Below are positions 8,866 to 17,218 of a stretch of DNA of 64,000 nt, in pieces; within the stretch, counting starts at the first letter, position 1; every line of letters starts with the position of its first letter. The notes under the pieces were generated by a model. The model was not told the DNA's origin. It ran no database searches and worked only from the letters and a program-made list of their open reading frames with translations. The translations under genes were made by a program, and so were the position numbers. Source of the stretch: an uncultured Flavobacterium sp. (GTDB lineage: Bacteria > Bacteroidota > Bacteroidia > Flavobacteriales > Flavobacteriaceae); assembly GCF_951805225.1 (NCBI RefSeq), contig NZ_OX638201.1:2790001-2854000 (forward strand), written 5' to 3'.

Positions 8866-8896
8866 TTTGAATTTATTCAAATAAAGAGTAAATTTG
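8866..8896 (+). promoter_or_regulatory. Promoter of the thiolase gene
   Basis: TTTG at 8866-8869 and TAAATTTG at 8889-8896, separated by 19 bp, match the Bacteroidota -33/-7 promoter form. The start codon is 26 bp beyond the -7 box. Confidence 0.7.
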
Positions 8897-8921
8897 CTTG
8901 ATTAACTAATATTAACAGAAA

Positions 8922-10100
8922 ATGAACAAAAGAGTTGTTATCGTTTCTGCCGTTAGAACACCTATCGGAAGTTTCATGGGAGGTTTATCTACCGTACCCG
9001 CACCAAAATTAGGTGCTGCCGCTATAAAAGGAGCACTACAAAAAATTAACCTTGACCCAAAATTAGTTGATGAAGTATTCATGGGGAATGTGGTTCAAGC
9101 CGGAGTTGGACAAGCGCCAGCACGTCAGGCTGCACTTTTTGCCGGTCTATCTAATGAGGTTGCTGCAACAACAGTAAACAAAGTTTGCGCTTCAGGAATG
9201 AAAGCTGTTATGTTTGCTGCTCAGGCAATCGCTTGTGGCGATGCTGAGATTGTAGTTGCCGGAGGAATGGAAAACATGAGTTTGATTCCACATTATGTAC
9301 AAATGCGTGGCGGAACTAAATTTGGTCCTGCAACTATGCTTGACGGAATGCAAAAAGATGGTTTGACAGATGCTTACGATAACAACGCAATGGGAGTTTG
9401 CGCTGATTTATGTGCAACTGAATACAACATTAGCCGTGAAGAACAAGACAATTTTGCTATTCAATCTTATGAAAGAAGTGCAAAAGCCTGGGATGCCGGA
9501 AAATTCGACAACGAAATTGTTCCTGTAGAAGTTCCACAAAGACGTGGCGAACCAGTTATTGTTTCTAAAGATGAGGAATACACTAATGTAAAATTAGATA
9601 AAATCCCTTCTTTAAGCGCTGTTTTTACAAAAGACGGAACCGTTACAGCCGCAAACGCTTCAACAATCAATGATGGAGCTGCTGCTTTAGTTTTAATGTC
9701 TGAAGAAAAAGCAATCGCATTAGGATTAAAACCTCTAGCCTACATAAAAGGTTATGCAGATGCTGCTCAAGAACCAAAATGGTTTACTACGAGTCCAGCA
9801 AAAGCATTACCAAAAGCTTTAGACAAGGCAGGAATCGCAATTGGCGATGTTGATTATTTCGAATTCAATGAAGCATTTGCAGTTGTTGGATTAGCCAATT
9901 CAAAAATCCTTGGTCTTGATAACGATAAAGTAAACGTAAATGGTGGTGCAGTTTCTTTAGGACATCCTCTTGGATGTTCGGGAGCGAGAATCATCGTAAC
10001 TTTACTTAATGTTTTAGAACAAAATAATGCTAAAACCGGAGCTGCTGCAATTTGCAATGGTGGCGGTGGAGCATCAGCAATTGTTATCGAAAGAGCTTAA
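8922..10100 (+). CDS. Acetyl-CoA C-acetyltransferase (thiolase II)
   Basis: At 392 residues this has the normal length of a biosynthetic or degradative thiolase. The nucleophilic Cys89 lies in KVCASGMKA, the catalytic His in LGHPLGCSG (about residue 348) and the second Cys at about 378 in CNGGGGAS; NEAFA is also present. It condenses or cleaves acetoacetyl-CoA with CoA in the cytoplasm, serving fatty-acid, ketone or branched-chain metabolism. The gene stands alone with its own promoter and terminator, so the pathway cannot be fixed from context. Confidence 0.95.
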   Translation: MNKRVVIVSAVRTPIGSFMGGLSTVPAPKLGAAAIKGALQKINLDPKLVDEVFMGNVVQAGVGQAPARQAALFAGLSNEVAATTVNKVCASGMKAVMFAAQAIACGDAEIVVAGGMENMSLIPHYVQMRGGTKFGPATMLDGMQKDGLTDAYDNNAMGVCADLCATEYNISREEQDNFAIQSYERSAKAWDAGKFDNEIVPVEVPQRRGEPVIVSKDEEYTNVKLDKIPSLSAVFTKDGTVTAANASTINDGAAALVLMSEEKAIALGLKPLAYIKGYADAAQEPKWFTTSPAKALPKALDKAGIAIGDVDYFEFNEAFAVVGLANSKILGLDNDKVNVNGGAVSLGHPLGCSGARIIVTLLNVLEQNNAKTGAAAICNGGGGASAIVIERA

Positions 10101-10113
10101 ACAATATATCTTT

Positions 10114-10150
10114 AGGAGTTATTTTTAAATGAAATAACTCCTAATTTTTT
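10114..10150 (+). terminator. Terminator after the thiolase gene
   Basis: The perfect 11-bp stem AGGAGTTATTT / AAATAACTCCT is followed by AATTTTTT, which is a good intrinsic terminator. Confidence 0.85.
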
Positions 10151-10170
10151 CAACTAATAAATTACCCTAA

Positions 10171-10932
10171 ATGTTCGGAATTTGCAATCTAGCCATAGTA
10201 CCCGTTCGATCTGAGCCAAGTGACAGAAGTGAAATCGTTACACAACTTTTGTTTGGTGAACACATCGAGATTTTAGAACGCCAAAATCAATGGGCCCGAA
10301 TAAAAATACAATTCGATGACTACGAAGGTTGGGTAGATTCTAAACAATATCAAATTATTTCTGAGGCAAATTACAAGCAATTAAGCAATGACGCCATTAT
10401 CCTTAATGCCGATTTGATTGATTATATCAGTGCGCCTGAAAATTTATTATTACCAATTCCGCTTGGTGCATCTTTATCATTTTTGAATAATAGTGAAATC
10501 AACACTGCAAACTTTGATTTCGAAGGCACAAAAACAAGTGGCTTAAAACCTAAAAGCGCAATAGTAAATACCGCTTTTATGTATCTGAACGCACCTTATC
10601 TTTGGGGCGGAAAAACACCTTTTGGAATCGACTGTTCGGGTTTAACCCAAATGGTTTACAAACTAAACGGATATAAAATTCATCGTGATGCTTCACAACA
10701 AGCTCTTGAAGGCGAACCTTTAAGTTTTATTGAAGAAAGCGAAGCAGGAGATTTAGCCTTTTTTGACAATGCCGAAGGAAACATCATTCACGTAGGTATT
10801 ATAATGGACAATAATTACATCATTCACGCAAGTGGAAAAGTACGCATTGACCGTTTAGATCATTTAGGAATCTATAATCCGGAACTCAACAAACACACCC
10901 ATAATTTGCGCGTAATCAAGAAGATTATTTAA
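10171..10932 (+). CDS. NlpC/P60 family peptidase with N-terminal SH3-like domains
   Basis: This 253-residue protein has two SH3-like segments in the first about 110 residues (VPVRSEPSDRSEIVTQLLFG, NQWARIKIQFDDYEGWVDSKQ) and a C-terminal NlpC/P60 domain. Catalytic residues are visible as Cys155 (GIDCSGLTQ), His207 (NIIHVGI) and a third polar residue near His219 (IIHASG). The layout matches YkfC-type gamma-D-glutamyl-L-diamino acid endopeptidases that process murein peptides. No signal peptide is visible (the start is MFGICNLAIVPV), which suits a cytoplasmic murein-recycling enzyme. Confidence 0.9.
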   Translation: MFGICNLAIVPVRSEPSDRSEIVTQLLFGEHIEILERQNQWARIKIQFDDYEGWVDSKQYQIISEANYKQLSNDAIILNADLIDYISAPENLLLPIPLGASLSFLNNSEINTANFDFEGTKTSGLKPKSAIVNTAFMYLNAPYLWGGKTPFGIDCSGLTQMVYKLNGYKIHRDASQQALEGEPLSFIEESEAGDLAFFDNAEGNIIHVGIIMDNNYIIHASGKVRIDRLDHLGIYNPELNKHTHNLRVIKKII

Positions 10933-11010
10933 TTCTTTTCCAAGATTTAGAAAAAATATTACACCAGGCTTTGTTAATTTTTAAATAAACTATTTAGCCG
11001 AACAGCAAAA

Positions 11011-11040
11011 TTGTTGTATATTTACAACAAATCAGTTGTA
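11011..11040 (+). promoter_or_regulatory. Operator of the Xre/RES toxin-antitoxin operon
   Basis: A 20-bp palindrome with 8-bp arms (TTGTTGTA at 11011-11018, TACAACAA at 11023-11030) is followed by a third half site GTTGTA at 11035-11040, directly before the antitoxin ATG. Placement over the expected promoter suggests autorepression by the antitoxin, as known for other Xre-RES pairs. Confidence 0.6.
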
Positions 11041-11042
11041 TC

Positions 11043-11543
11043 ATGGCGAAATTAGCACCAAAAACAAAACCTTTTGACACTCAAAGAAGCATTGATAATG
11101 CCTCTGGAAAAGTCATATCTATCAGAAAATCTACACTTTATTCTGGTGGAAAGGAATACAGTTGGAGTAATAAATTGGAGCGCGTAGGAGTTATCAGATC
11201 TGGTATTCCTTACGATTCAATCGAAGAAATTAGCCGACGACTGAACAATCCCGTAAAATCAGTTTTAGCAATTGTAGGCATTCCACAAACCACTTACAAC
11301 AAGAAAAAAAGCGAACATTTATTACTAGACAGCCGAGACAGCGAACTTGTAATCCTCATAAACGAATTAATAGATTACGGTTTAGAGGTTTTTAACCATG
11401 AAGAAGAAAAATTTCAAAGATGGCTAAAAAAACCAAACCTTTCTATTGGCGGAAGCACACCTGAAAATATGCTCGATACGATGACAGGAATCAACGAGGT
11501 AAAATTTAGCCTTAATAGATTAGAATTCGGAAATCTGGCGTAA
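11043..11543 (+). CDS. Xre/MbcA/ParS-type antitoxin (DUF2384 family)
   Basis: This 166-residue protein has an Xre-like N-terminal region and a C-terminal DUF2384 part (ELIDYGLEVFNHEEEKFQRWLKKPNLSIGGSTPENML), the part that plugs the toxin active site in characterised pairs. Its stop codon overlaps the toxin start (TAATG), as usual for translational coupling of such modules. It is expected to neutralise the RES toxin and to repress its own promoter through the palindrome just upstream. Confidence 0.9.
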   Translation: MAKLAPKTKPFDTQRSIDNASGKVISIRKSTLYSGGKEYSWSNKLERVGVIRSGIPYDSIEEISRRLNNPVKSVLAIVGIPQTTYNKKKSEHLLLDSRDSELVILINELIDYGLEVFNHEEEKFQRWLKKPNLSIGGSTPENMLDTMTGINEVKFSLNRLEFGNLA

Positions 11544-12010
11544 TGATAGTATTTAGAATCGAAAGAGAAAAATACCTCACCACTACCCTAACCGGAATTG
11601 GAGCTTCAATGACCGAAGGTTATCGCTGGAATAGTCTGAACACACGAATAGTTTATACGGCTGATAGCAGAGCTTTGGCTACACTTGAGGTTTCTGTGCA
11701 TTTAGATTTAAGCGAAGATTTACCTTCTGATCGTTTTTATGTAGAAATTGAAATTCCGGACGATATTTTGATTCAGGAAGTAAACATAAAAGACTTACCG
11801 GATATTTGGAATTCAAAACCACCATCATTAATAACCCAAACCATTGGTGATGATTTTGTATATTATAATGAAACTGCAATACTAAAAGTTCCAAGTAGTA
11901 TTGTACCTCAGGAATTTAATTATTTGATCAATCCAAATCATGAAGATGCTTCAAGAATTAAAGTTATAAGCACCAAAAAAATGATTTTTGATTCCAGATT
12001 TAAACACTAA
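11543..12010 (+). CDS. RES domain toxin (NAD-depleting type)
   Basis: This 155-residue protein belongs to the RES family. An N-terminal Arg (FRIEREKYL), the segment GASMTEGYRWNSLNTRIVYTADSRALATLEVSVHL containing the conserved Tyr, Glu and Ser region, and a C-terminal PQEFNYLINPNH match family members. Characterised RES toxins (MbcT, PutT and similar) degrade or phosphorylyse NAD+ and stop growth. The gene follows the antitoxin with a one-base overlap. Both genes look intact, so the module is likely functional. Confidence 0.9.
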   Translation: MIVFRIEREKYLTTTLTGIGASMTEGYRWNSLNTRIVYTADSRALATLEVSVHLDLSEDLPSDRFYVEIEIPDDILIQEVNIKDLPDIWNSKPPSLITQTIGDDFVYYNETAILKVPSSIVPQEFNYLINPNHEDASRIKVISTKKMIFDSRFKH

Positions 12011-12112
12011 TTTCACAAATTAGCACAGATTAAAATCATTTTAATCCGGATAATCTGTGGTAAAAAATAAAAAATCCGCCAAAATCCGTGTCATCCGCGT
12101 GCCATCATCATG
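12010..12112. repeat. Dispersed intergenic repeat (ATCCGNG family)
   Basis: This stretch carries the phrases AATCCG, TCATCCGCGTGCCAT and CACAGATTAAAAT, which recur at 16320-16440, 17950-18170, 20940-20995 and 45880-46010. It separates the RES toxin from the convergent AraC gene. It looks like a noncoding dispersed repeat. Confidence 0.6.
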
Positions 12113-12953
12113 CACTAATTCTTATTACTTTCCTAAACTCAGATGGGCTATTTCCTCTTTGCTTTTTAAAGAATTTATTAAAGTGACTTTCATCCGTAAA
12201 ACCAAATTCATATGCAATTTCGTTAATACGTTTATCACTAAACTGCAAACGATGTTCAATCAGTTTTGTTTTATAATTACTGATATATTGCTGCATCGTT
12301 TCATTAGCGTGTTTCTTAAAATAACGTCCTAAATATGTATTTGAGATTCCAAAATAATCACTAATCGATTCCGCTTTGATTCGTTCCGGATAATAAATAT
12401 TATTTTGAATATATTGCAAAATATCCATCGCTTTAGCCTCACAACCAATATTTACCTGTTCCGGCAAATACTTAGCAATATTTCTGGCAACCACAATAAT
12501 CAAAGTATTCACCAATTGCTGAATCAATTCTTTATTATAAACATCTTTATCCTGATGTTCGCGAATAATCGCTTCAACCATAACTTTTACCAGACATTTA
12601 TCGGCGTGATTTTTCAAAATGCAACCTGGCTGATGATTTGCATTTTGCAGAATATATTCTAAACGCTGAATATTCTCATTCTGCAAACTCGAATTCTTCA
12701 AATAAATATCATTAAATCTCAAAAAGAAAAACTCTGTTTTGGTCTCAATTGTAAAATTATGACAATCCTCAGGCGTCAATAAAAACAAATGTCCAGCATC
12801 ATATTCAAAAATATTTTTGTTGATACATTGTCTTCCCGTTCCACCTAAAATATAAACCAATTCAAAGAAATTATGACGATCTCCAACATCCGGATATTCA
12901 TCCAGCGTTTCAAAAGAAACCGTAAAAGGCTCGTATAAATTTTCTTTTTTCAT
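12108..12953 (-). CDS. AraC family transcriptional regulator
   Basis: The N-terminal cupin-like sensor (RHNFFELVYILGGTGRQCINKN) is followed by a C-terminal double helix-turn-helix (ESISDYFGISNTYLGRYFKKH, INEIAYEFGFTDESHFNKFFKKQRGNSPSEFRK). I prefer the internal Met at 12953 (MKKENLYEPF) to the upstream one because the domain starts there and the upstream extension is Cys-rich and unusual. The gene is divergent from the aldo/keto reductase at 13072, with promoter-like TATATTTG and TAAATTTG boxes between them. It is therefore a likely regulator of that reductase cluster. Confidence 0.9.
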   Translation of the reverse strand: MKKENLYEPFTVSFETLDEYPDVGDRHNFFELVYILGGTGRQCINKNIFEYDAGHLFLLTPEDCHNFTIETKTEFFFLRFNDIYLKNSSLQNENIQRLEYILQNANHQPGCILKNHADKCLVKVMVEAIIREHQDKDVYNKELIQQLVNTLIIVVARNIAKYLPEQVNIGCEAKAMDILQYIQNNIYYPERIKAESISDYFGISNTYLGRYFKKHANETMQQYISNYKTKLIEHRLQFSDKRINEIAYEFGFTDESHFNKFFKKQRGNSPSEFRKVIRISA

Positions 12954-13030
12954 AATGCACTTTATTAATTCGGCTACAAATTTACATAAAAAAGACAAAT
13001 ATATACAACTTAACAGTCTTAAAAATGGTA

Positions 13031-13038
13031 TAATTTTG
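13031..13038 (+). promoter_or_regulatory. -7 element of the aldo/keto reductase promoter
   Basis: TAATTTTG fits TAnnTTTG and lies 33 bp before the start codon, in the region shared with the divergent AraC gene. Confidence 0.5.
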
Positions 13039-13071
13039 CCAAAAAATTTTTAAGCATTAAAACATAAGATT

Positions 13072-14058
13072 ATGGAATATAGAAAATTAGGCAATACTGA
13101 ACTTGAATTATCAACTATTACATACGGTGCATTTGCCATTGGCGGAAACATGTGGGGCGGAAACGAAAAGAAAGATTCAATCGACTCAATTCACGCATCA
13201 ATCGATCACGGCGTAACCACAATCGACACCGCTCCATTCTATGGATTTGGATTAAGCGAAGAAATGATTGGCGAAGCTTTAAAATCAAAAGACCGTTCAA
13301 AAGTTCAATTATTAACCAAATTTGGTTTAGTTTGGGACGGAAGCAATCAAGGAAAAGGAGAATTCTTTTTTGATGCCGAAGACAACGGAAAAAAAATCCC
13401 GGTTTATAAATACGCATCAAAAAGCAATATCATTAAAGAAGTCGAAGAAAGCTTAAAACGCCTTCAAACAGATTATATCGACTTATTACAAATTCACTGG
13501 CCAGACGCTACAACTCCAATTCACGAAACAATGGAAGCTTTAGAAACCTTGATTCAGCAAGGAAAAATCAGAGCAGCCGGAGTTAGTAATTATAGTGCCG
13601 AACAAATTAAAGAAGCACAAAAAACAATACAATTAGCCTCAAATCAAGTACCTTTTAGTATGTTGAATCAGGCAATTCAAACTGATTTAGTTCCGCTTAC
13701 AATTGCAGAAAACATCGGAATCATTGCTTACAGTCCAATGGAAAGAGGTTTGTTAACCGGAAAATATTTCACCGACAGTAAACTAAAAGACAACGATCAC
13801 AGAAACGGATATTTCGGTCAGTTTGATCTTCAAAAAGTAAAAACTTTGGTCGAAGAATTAAGTTCATTAGCAAACGCAAAACACATTTCAATTTCACAAT
13901 TAGTATTACGTTGGACAACTTTACAAAAAGGAATTACAATAGTTTTAGCCGGTGCAAGAAACGCAGAACAAGCCATTTCAAACGCAAAAACATTAGATTT
14001 TGATCTATCTGTTTCTGAATTAGAGTTCATTAATCAGGCAATTTCAAAATTAAAATAA
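13072..14058 (+). CDS. Aldo/keto reductase
   Basis: This 328-residue TIM-barrel oxidoreductase has the family marks: DTAPFYGFGLSEEMIGEAL (catalytic Asp and Tyr), LLTKFG (Lys), DLLQIHWPD (His), and a C-terminal NADPH-binding stretch (VLAGARNAEQAISNAK). It should reduce aldehydes or ketones with NADPH in the cytoplasm. It leads a plus-strand set with an MdaB-like quinone reductase, a YgiN-like monooxygenase and a zeta-crystallin-like reductase, which suggests detoxification of quinones or reactive carbonyls under the AraC regulator. Confidence 0.93.
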   Translation: MEYRKLGNTELELSTITYGAFAIGGNMWGGNEKKDSIDSIHASIDHGVTTIDTAPFYGFGLSEEMIGEALKSKDRSKVQLLTKFGLVWDGSNQGKGEFFFDAEDNGKKIPVYKYASKSNIIKEVEESLKRLQTDYIDLLQIHWPDATTPIHETMEALETLIQQGKIRAAGVSNYSAEQIKEAQKTIQLASNQVPFSMLNQAIQTDLVPLTIAENIGIIAYSPMERGLLTGKYFTDSKLKDNDHRNGYFGQFDLQKVKTLVEELSSLANAKHISISQLVLRWTTLQKGITIVLAGARNAEQAISNAKTLDFDLSVSELEFINQAISKLK

Positions 14059-14063
14059 TATTT

Positions 14064-14199
14064 AAACACATAGAAACATAGTTTTAGCAATCTTACAAAA
14101 GGCGTTTCACTCGCATTAACAAACATAGCTATGTATTAGAAACAAGTTTCTTTCAATTCCCTTTCCCAGAAAAGAAAAAATCTATGTCTCTATGTGTTT
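14064..14199. repeat. MITE-like element with 18-bp terminal inverted repeats
   Basis: The left arm AAACACATAGAAACATAG (14064-14081) is the inverse of CTATGTCTCTATGTGTTT (14182-14199) with one mismatch. The inside carries AAAGGCGTTTCACT. A related sequence with the same left arm and the GGCGTTTCACT core occurs at about 25202-25275. There is no coding capacity. Confidence 0.7.
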
Positions 14200-14234
14200 A
14201 AAAAAAAATCTCAAAAATTAAATAAAAATAATTT

Positions 14235-14336
14235 GGGTGTGACCCGCAGAAAAAGCGGGTCGGGCTATTCGTTACAATCTTTTTTATAAATAGAAAAAAT
14301 TTATAAAAAAGGATTTTCACTTCTATCCCTCACACA
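14235..14336. repeat. Palindromic intergenic element (GACCCGC...GCGGGTC)
   Basis: A GACCCGC/GCGGGTC hairpin (14241-14261) is followed by CGGGCTATTCGTTACA and a long AT hairpin of the form CTTTTTTATAAAT / ATTTATAAAAAAG, ending TCTATCCCTCACAC. The outer ends GTGTGA and TCACAC are inverted. I recognise this type as a common flavobacterial intergenic repeat, but cannot confirm copy number here. Confidence 0.55.
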
Positions 14337-14366
14337 AAATCGCGAATACATAAGAACATTACAATT

Positions 14367-14966
14367 ATGAAGAAAATATTTATCATCAACGGAAGTCAAA
14401 ATTTCGCACATTCAGGTGGGAAATTCAATGAAACCGTTACCGATTGGACAATCGAATACTTAAAAAGTAAAAATTACGAAATCAAAACAACTGACATCAA
14501 ACAAGATTTCGACTTAGACGAAGAAGTAGAAAAATTCGTTTGGGCAGATGCAGTAATTTATCACACACCAGTTTGGTGGTTTCAATTGCCAAACCTTTTC
14601 AAAAAATACATCGACGACGTTTTTACTGCCGGACACCAAAAAGGAATCTACAAAAGCGACGGAAGAAGCAGAGTAAATCCTGACATCAATTACGGAACTG
14701 GCGGAATGTTGCACGGACGTAAATATATGCTAACCACAAGTTGGAATGCGCCCGCAACAGCTTTTACACTTCCGGGAGAATTCTTCGAAGAAACATCTGT
14801 AGATGACGGAGCTATGTTTGGTTTCCATAAAATGAATAAATTTGTAGGTATGGAAAAACTGGACGGTTTCCACTTTCATGACGTTGAAAAAGGTGCAACT
14901 GCCGAAAACATTAGCATTTTTAAGGAAAATTACACAAAGCACTTAGAAAAAACTTTTAACTTTTAA
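14367..14966 (+). CDS. NAD(P)H quinone oxidoreductase, MdaB-like flavodoxin fold
   Basis: This 199-residue protein has the flavodoxin-like fold of MdaB/NQO1 enzymes: the phosphate-binding start KIFIINGSQNFAHSGGKFNE, the FMN/FAD contact HTPVWWFQLPNLFKKYIDDVFTAG, and YMLTTSWNAPATAF with a C-terminal flavin contact. MdaB reduces quinones by two electrons using NADPH. The next gene encodes a YgiN-like protein; MdaB and YgiN are described in Escherichia coli as partners in a quinone redox cycle, and the pairing is repeated here. Confidence 0.9.
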   Translation: MKKIFIINGSQNFAHSGGKFNETVTDWTIEYLKSKNYEIKTTDIKQDFDLDEEVEKFVWADAVIYHTPVWWFQLPNLFKKYIDDVFTAGHQKGIYKSDGRSRVNPDINYGTGGMLHGRKYMLTTSWNAPATAFTLPGEFFEETSVDDGAMFGFHKMNKFVGMEKLDGFHFHDVEKGATAENISIFKENYTKHLEKTFNF

Positions 14967-14985
14967 CCTTTAACTTTTCACAATT

Positions 14986-15264
14986 ATGATCTCAATTACA
15001 GCAATTTTTAAAAGCAAACCCGAAAATATAGAACAAGTTCAAAGCATGTTAAATCATTTGGTTACCGAAACCAGAAAAGAAGCTGCTTGTGTTCGTTACG
15101 ATCTTCACCATAGCGAAAATGTTTTTATTATTTGGGAAGAATGGCAAGATCAGCCAGGTCTTGACATCCATAATAATCAACCGTATTTACTTGATTTTAT
15201 AGCTAAAAGCGAAAGTTTAGTCGCTGCACCAATTCAGGTTTATAAAACGGTACAAATACTTTAA
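14986..15264 (+). CDS. YgiN-like quinol monooxygenase (ABM domain)
   Basis: At 92 residues this is one antibiotic-biosynthesis-monooxygenase domain: ITAIFKSKPENIEQVQSML, then RKEAACVRYDLHHSENVFIIWEEWQDQPGLDIHNNQPYL, with the His and Trp positions typical of the dimeric ferredoxin-like fold. It follows the MdaB-like gene by 19 bp and precedes the QOR-like gene by 10 bp. It probably oxidises quinols or protects against autoxidising aromatics. Confidence 0.88.
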   Translation: MISITAIFKSKPENIEQVQSMLNHLVTETRKEAACVRYDLHHSENVFIIWEEWQDQPGLDIHNNQPYLLDFIAKSESLVAAPIQVYKTVQIL

Positions 15265-15274
15265 TCTGAAAACA

Positions 15275-16252
15275 ATGAGAGCACTATTAACTAATACTTA
15301 CGAATCTGAATTTGTAAGCACCGAAATCGAAAAACCAACTCCTAAAAAAGGAGAAGTTTTAGTAAAAATACACGCAAGTGGCGTAAACCCAATCGATAAT
15401 AAAATCAGACTTGGACTTTCGCCTTATGCATCACCGGTTTTACCTGCCGTTTTAGGAACAGATCTTGCCGGAGTAATCGAAGCAATTGGCGAAGGCGTTA
15501 CAGAATTTAAAGTCGGCGACGAAGTTTACGGACTTGCCGGAGGCGTTCTTGGACTTCAGGGAACTCTAGCCGAATATATTGCTGTCGATGCTGATTTATT
15601 AGCGATAAAACCGAAAAACTTAACCATGAAAGAAGCTGCCGGAGTTCCGCTTGTATTGCTTACCGCTTGGGAAGGTTTGATTGACAGAGCCAAAGTACAA
15701 AAAGGCGACAAAGTTCTGGTTCATGCCGGAGCCGGAGGCGTTGGTCATATGGTGGTTCAGCTTGCTCAAAATCTTGGTGCCGATGTTTATGCAACAGTTT
15801 CTGAACAAAAAGCAGATTTTGTAAAATCATTTGGAGCAACTCCAATCGATAAAAATACTCCAGTTGAAGATTACGTAAATCAATACACCGACGGAAATGG
15901 TTTTGATGTTATTTACGATACACTTGGTGGACAATCTTTTGATGATTCCTTAAAAGCCATTCGTCATTACGGTCAAATCGCAAGTTGTTATGCATTTGGA
16001 ACACATACACTTGCAACAAGTTCGCTTCGTTCTGCAAGTATTCATGGCGTTTTTGTACTTCATCCAATGATTGGTAATGAAAGAAGAAAACATCATGGTG
16101 ATATCCTAAAACAAACGACAAAACTAATCGAAGAAGGAAAATTAAAACCAATTATCGATTCTAGAAAATTCACTTTGGACAATGCCATGGAAGCACATAA
16201 AGCTGTAAGCGATGGTTCTGCGGTTGGGAAAATTGTTGTTGATGTAATTTAA
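15275..16252 (+). CDS. Zinc-independent quinone/alkenal reductase (MDR family)
   Basis: This 325-residue medium-chain reductase has an N-terminal GroES-like domain (GEVLVKIHASGVNPIDNKIRLG) and a Rossmann domain with VLVHAGAGGVGHMVVQLAQNLGADV for NADPH. The Cys and His zinc ligands of alcohol dehydrogenases are absent, as in zeta-crystallin-type quinone oxidoreductases. It ends the aldo/keto reductase, MdaB, YgiN set and likely acts on quinones or unsaturated aldehydes. Confidence 0.92.
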   Translation: MRALLTNTYESEFVSTEIEKPTPKKGEVLVKIHASGVNPIDNKIRLGLSPYASPVLPAVLGTDLAGVIEAIGEGVTEFKVGDEVYGLAGGVLGLQGTLAEYIAVDADLLAIKPKNLTMKEAAGVPLVLLTAWEGLIDRAKVQKGDKVLVHAGAGGVGHMVVQLAQNLGADVYATVSEQKADFVKSFGATPIDKNTPVEDYVNQYTDGNGFDVIYDTLGGQSFDDSLKAIRHYGQIASCYAFGTHTLATSSLRSASIHGVFVLHPMIGNERRKHHGDILKQTTKLIEEGKLKPIIDSRKFTLDNAMEAHKAVSDGSAVGKIVVDVI

Positions 16253-16646
16253 TTTATTTTTCAAACTATAACAACATTGAATTCCTAACGGGCAATGTCA
16301 TTAAGTTAAGCTTTTAGAAAATAAAATCCGTTTTTATCCGCGTTTTTACGAAGTAAATCTGTTTTATCCGCGTCAAAATTAGACGCTGATTGTACTGATT
16401 CGCTAAAGCGAAAACGCTGATAAAAACGGATTTTTCTAATTACTTTCTTGATTAAACTGTTAAGTAATTTTGTAGATTTCCAATTAACTAAATGACATTG
16501 CTCTAACGGGACTTTTTTTTGATTACGCTTTGATTACGTCAACAAAATGTGACTGTTTATCACATTAAAAAAAGTTATTGTTAATATTATACTGTAAAAT
16601 TTATTCCAAAAAAACTAACTTGCCTCATATTCAAAACCATACAAAT
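16253..16646. other. Intergenic region holding a MITE-like insertion
   Basis: There is no gene between the QOR-like and DUF3291 genes. The region is mostly occupied by the element at 16285-16510. A weak promoter is expected near 16560-16610 for the DUF3291 gene. Confidence 0.6.
16285..16510. mobile_element. MITE-like element with 8-bp target duplication
   Basis: The terminal inverted repeats CAATGTCATTAAGTTAA (16293-16309) and TTAACTAAATGACATTG (16484-16500) differ at one position. They are flanked by the direct repeat CTAACGGG at 16285-16292 and 16503-16510, which is a good target-site duplication. The inside carries the AATCCG / CGGATT dispersed repeat in inverted order. No transposase is present. 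Confidence 0.7.
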
Positions 16647-17105
16647 ATGAGTCATTATCATCTTGCCGAAATTAATATTGCCAAAATGAAAGGAGTCGAT
16701 ATCAACGATCCAATCATGAAGGAATTCACAGATAATTTAGAACTCATCAATACTTTAGCCGAAAATAGTGATGGATTTGTCTGGAGATTAAAAGATGACA
16801 GTTATAATGCAACAAATCTGAATCAGTATAATGATGAACAGATAATTGTAAATGTTTCCGTTTGGGAGAATATTGAAACACTGGAATATTATATGTATAA
16901 AACATTTCACAGTGATTTTTTAAAACGCCGTAAAGAATGGTTTCTGAAATTTGGAAAAGCCCATACCGCTATGTGGTGGATTCCAAAAGGACATATTCCA
17001 ACTCTAGAAGAAGCTGTTGAAAAACTGGATTATTTACAGAAAAATGGAGTTTCGGAATTGGTATTTGATTTAAGAAACAAATTTCCGATGCCTGCAGAAG
17101 CATAA
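16647..17105 (+). CDS. DUF3291 domain protein
   Basis: I take the ATG at 16647 (MSHYHLAEINIAKMKG), where the conserved domain begins, rather than an upstream in-frame Met. The protein has the DUF3291 pattern: DNLELINTLAENSDGFVWRL, NVSVWENIETLEYYMYKTFHSDFLKRRKEWF and AMWWIPKGHIPTLEEAVEKL. The family looks like a dimeric ferredoxin-like (ABM-related) fold with Trp and His residues, but no function is established. It stands alone between the reductase cluster and a convergent methyltransferase. Confidence 0.85.
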   Translation: MSHYHLAEINIAKMKGVDINDPIMKEFTDNLELINTLAENSDGFVWRLKDDSYNATNLNQYNDEQIIVNVSVWENIETLEYYMYKTFHSDFLKRRKEWFLKFGKAHTAMWWIPKGHIPTLEEAVEKLDYLQKNGVSELVFDLRNKFPMPAEA

Positions 17106-17218
17106 TTTTATTAGCCATGAATTCACGAATTAAAATAAATATTATCCGCATAGATTTTAAAAATAAAACTCGTGACCCGAGCGATAGCGAACAGGCGAAG
17201 CAATTCGTGGCAAAAAAG

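Noticed and set aside
13118..13420. Minus- and plus-strand frames of 70-100 codons inside the aldo/keto reductase gene
   Set aside because: They are shadows of a well-supported gene and have atypical composition rich in Arg, Phe and Leu.
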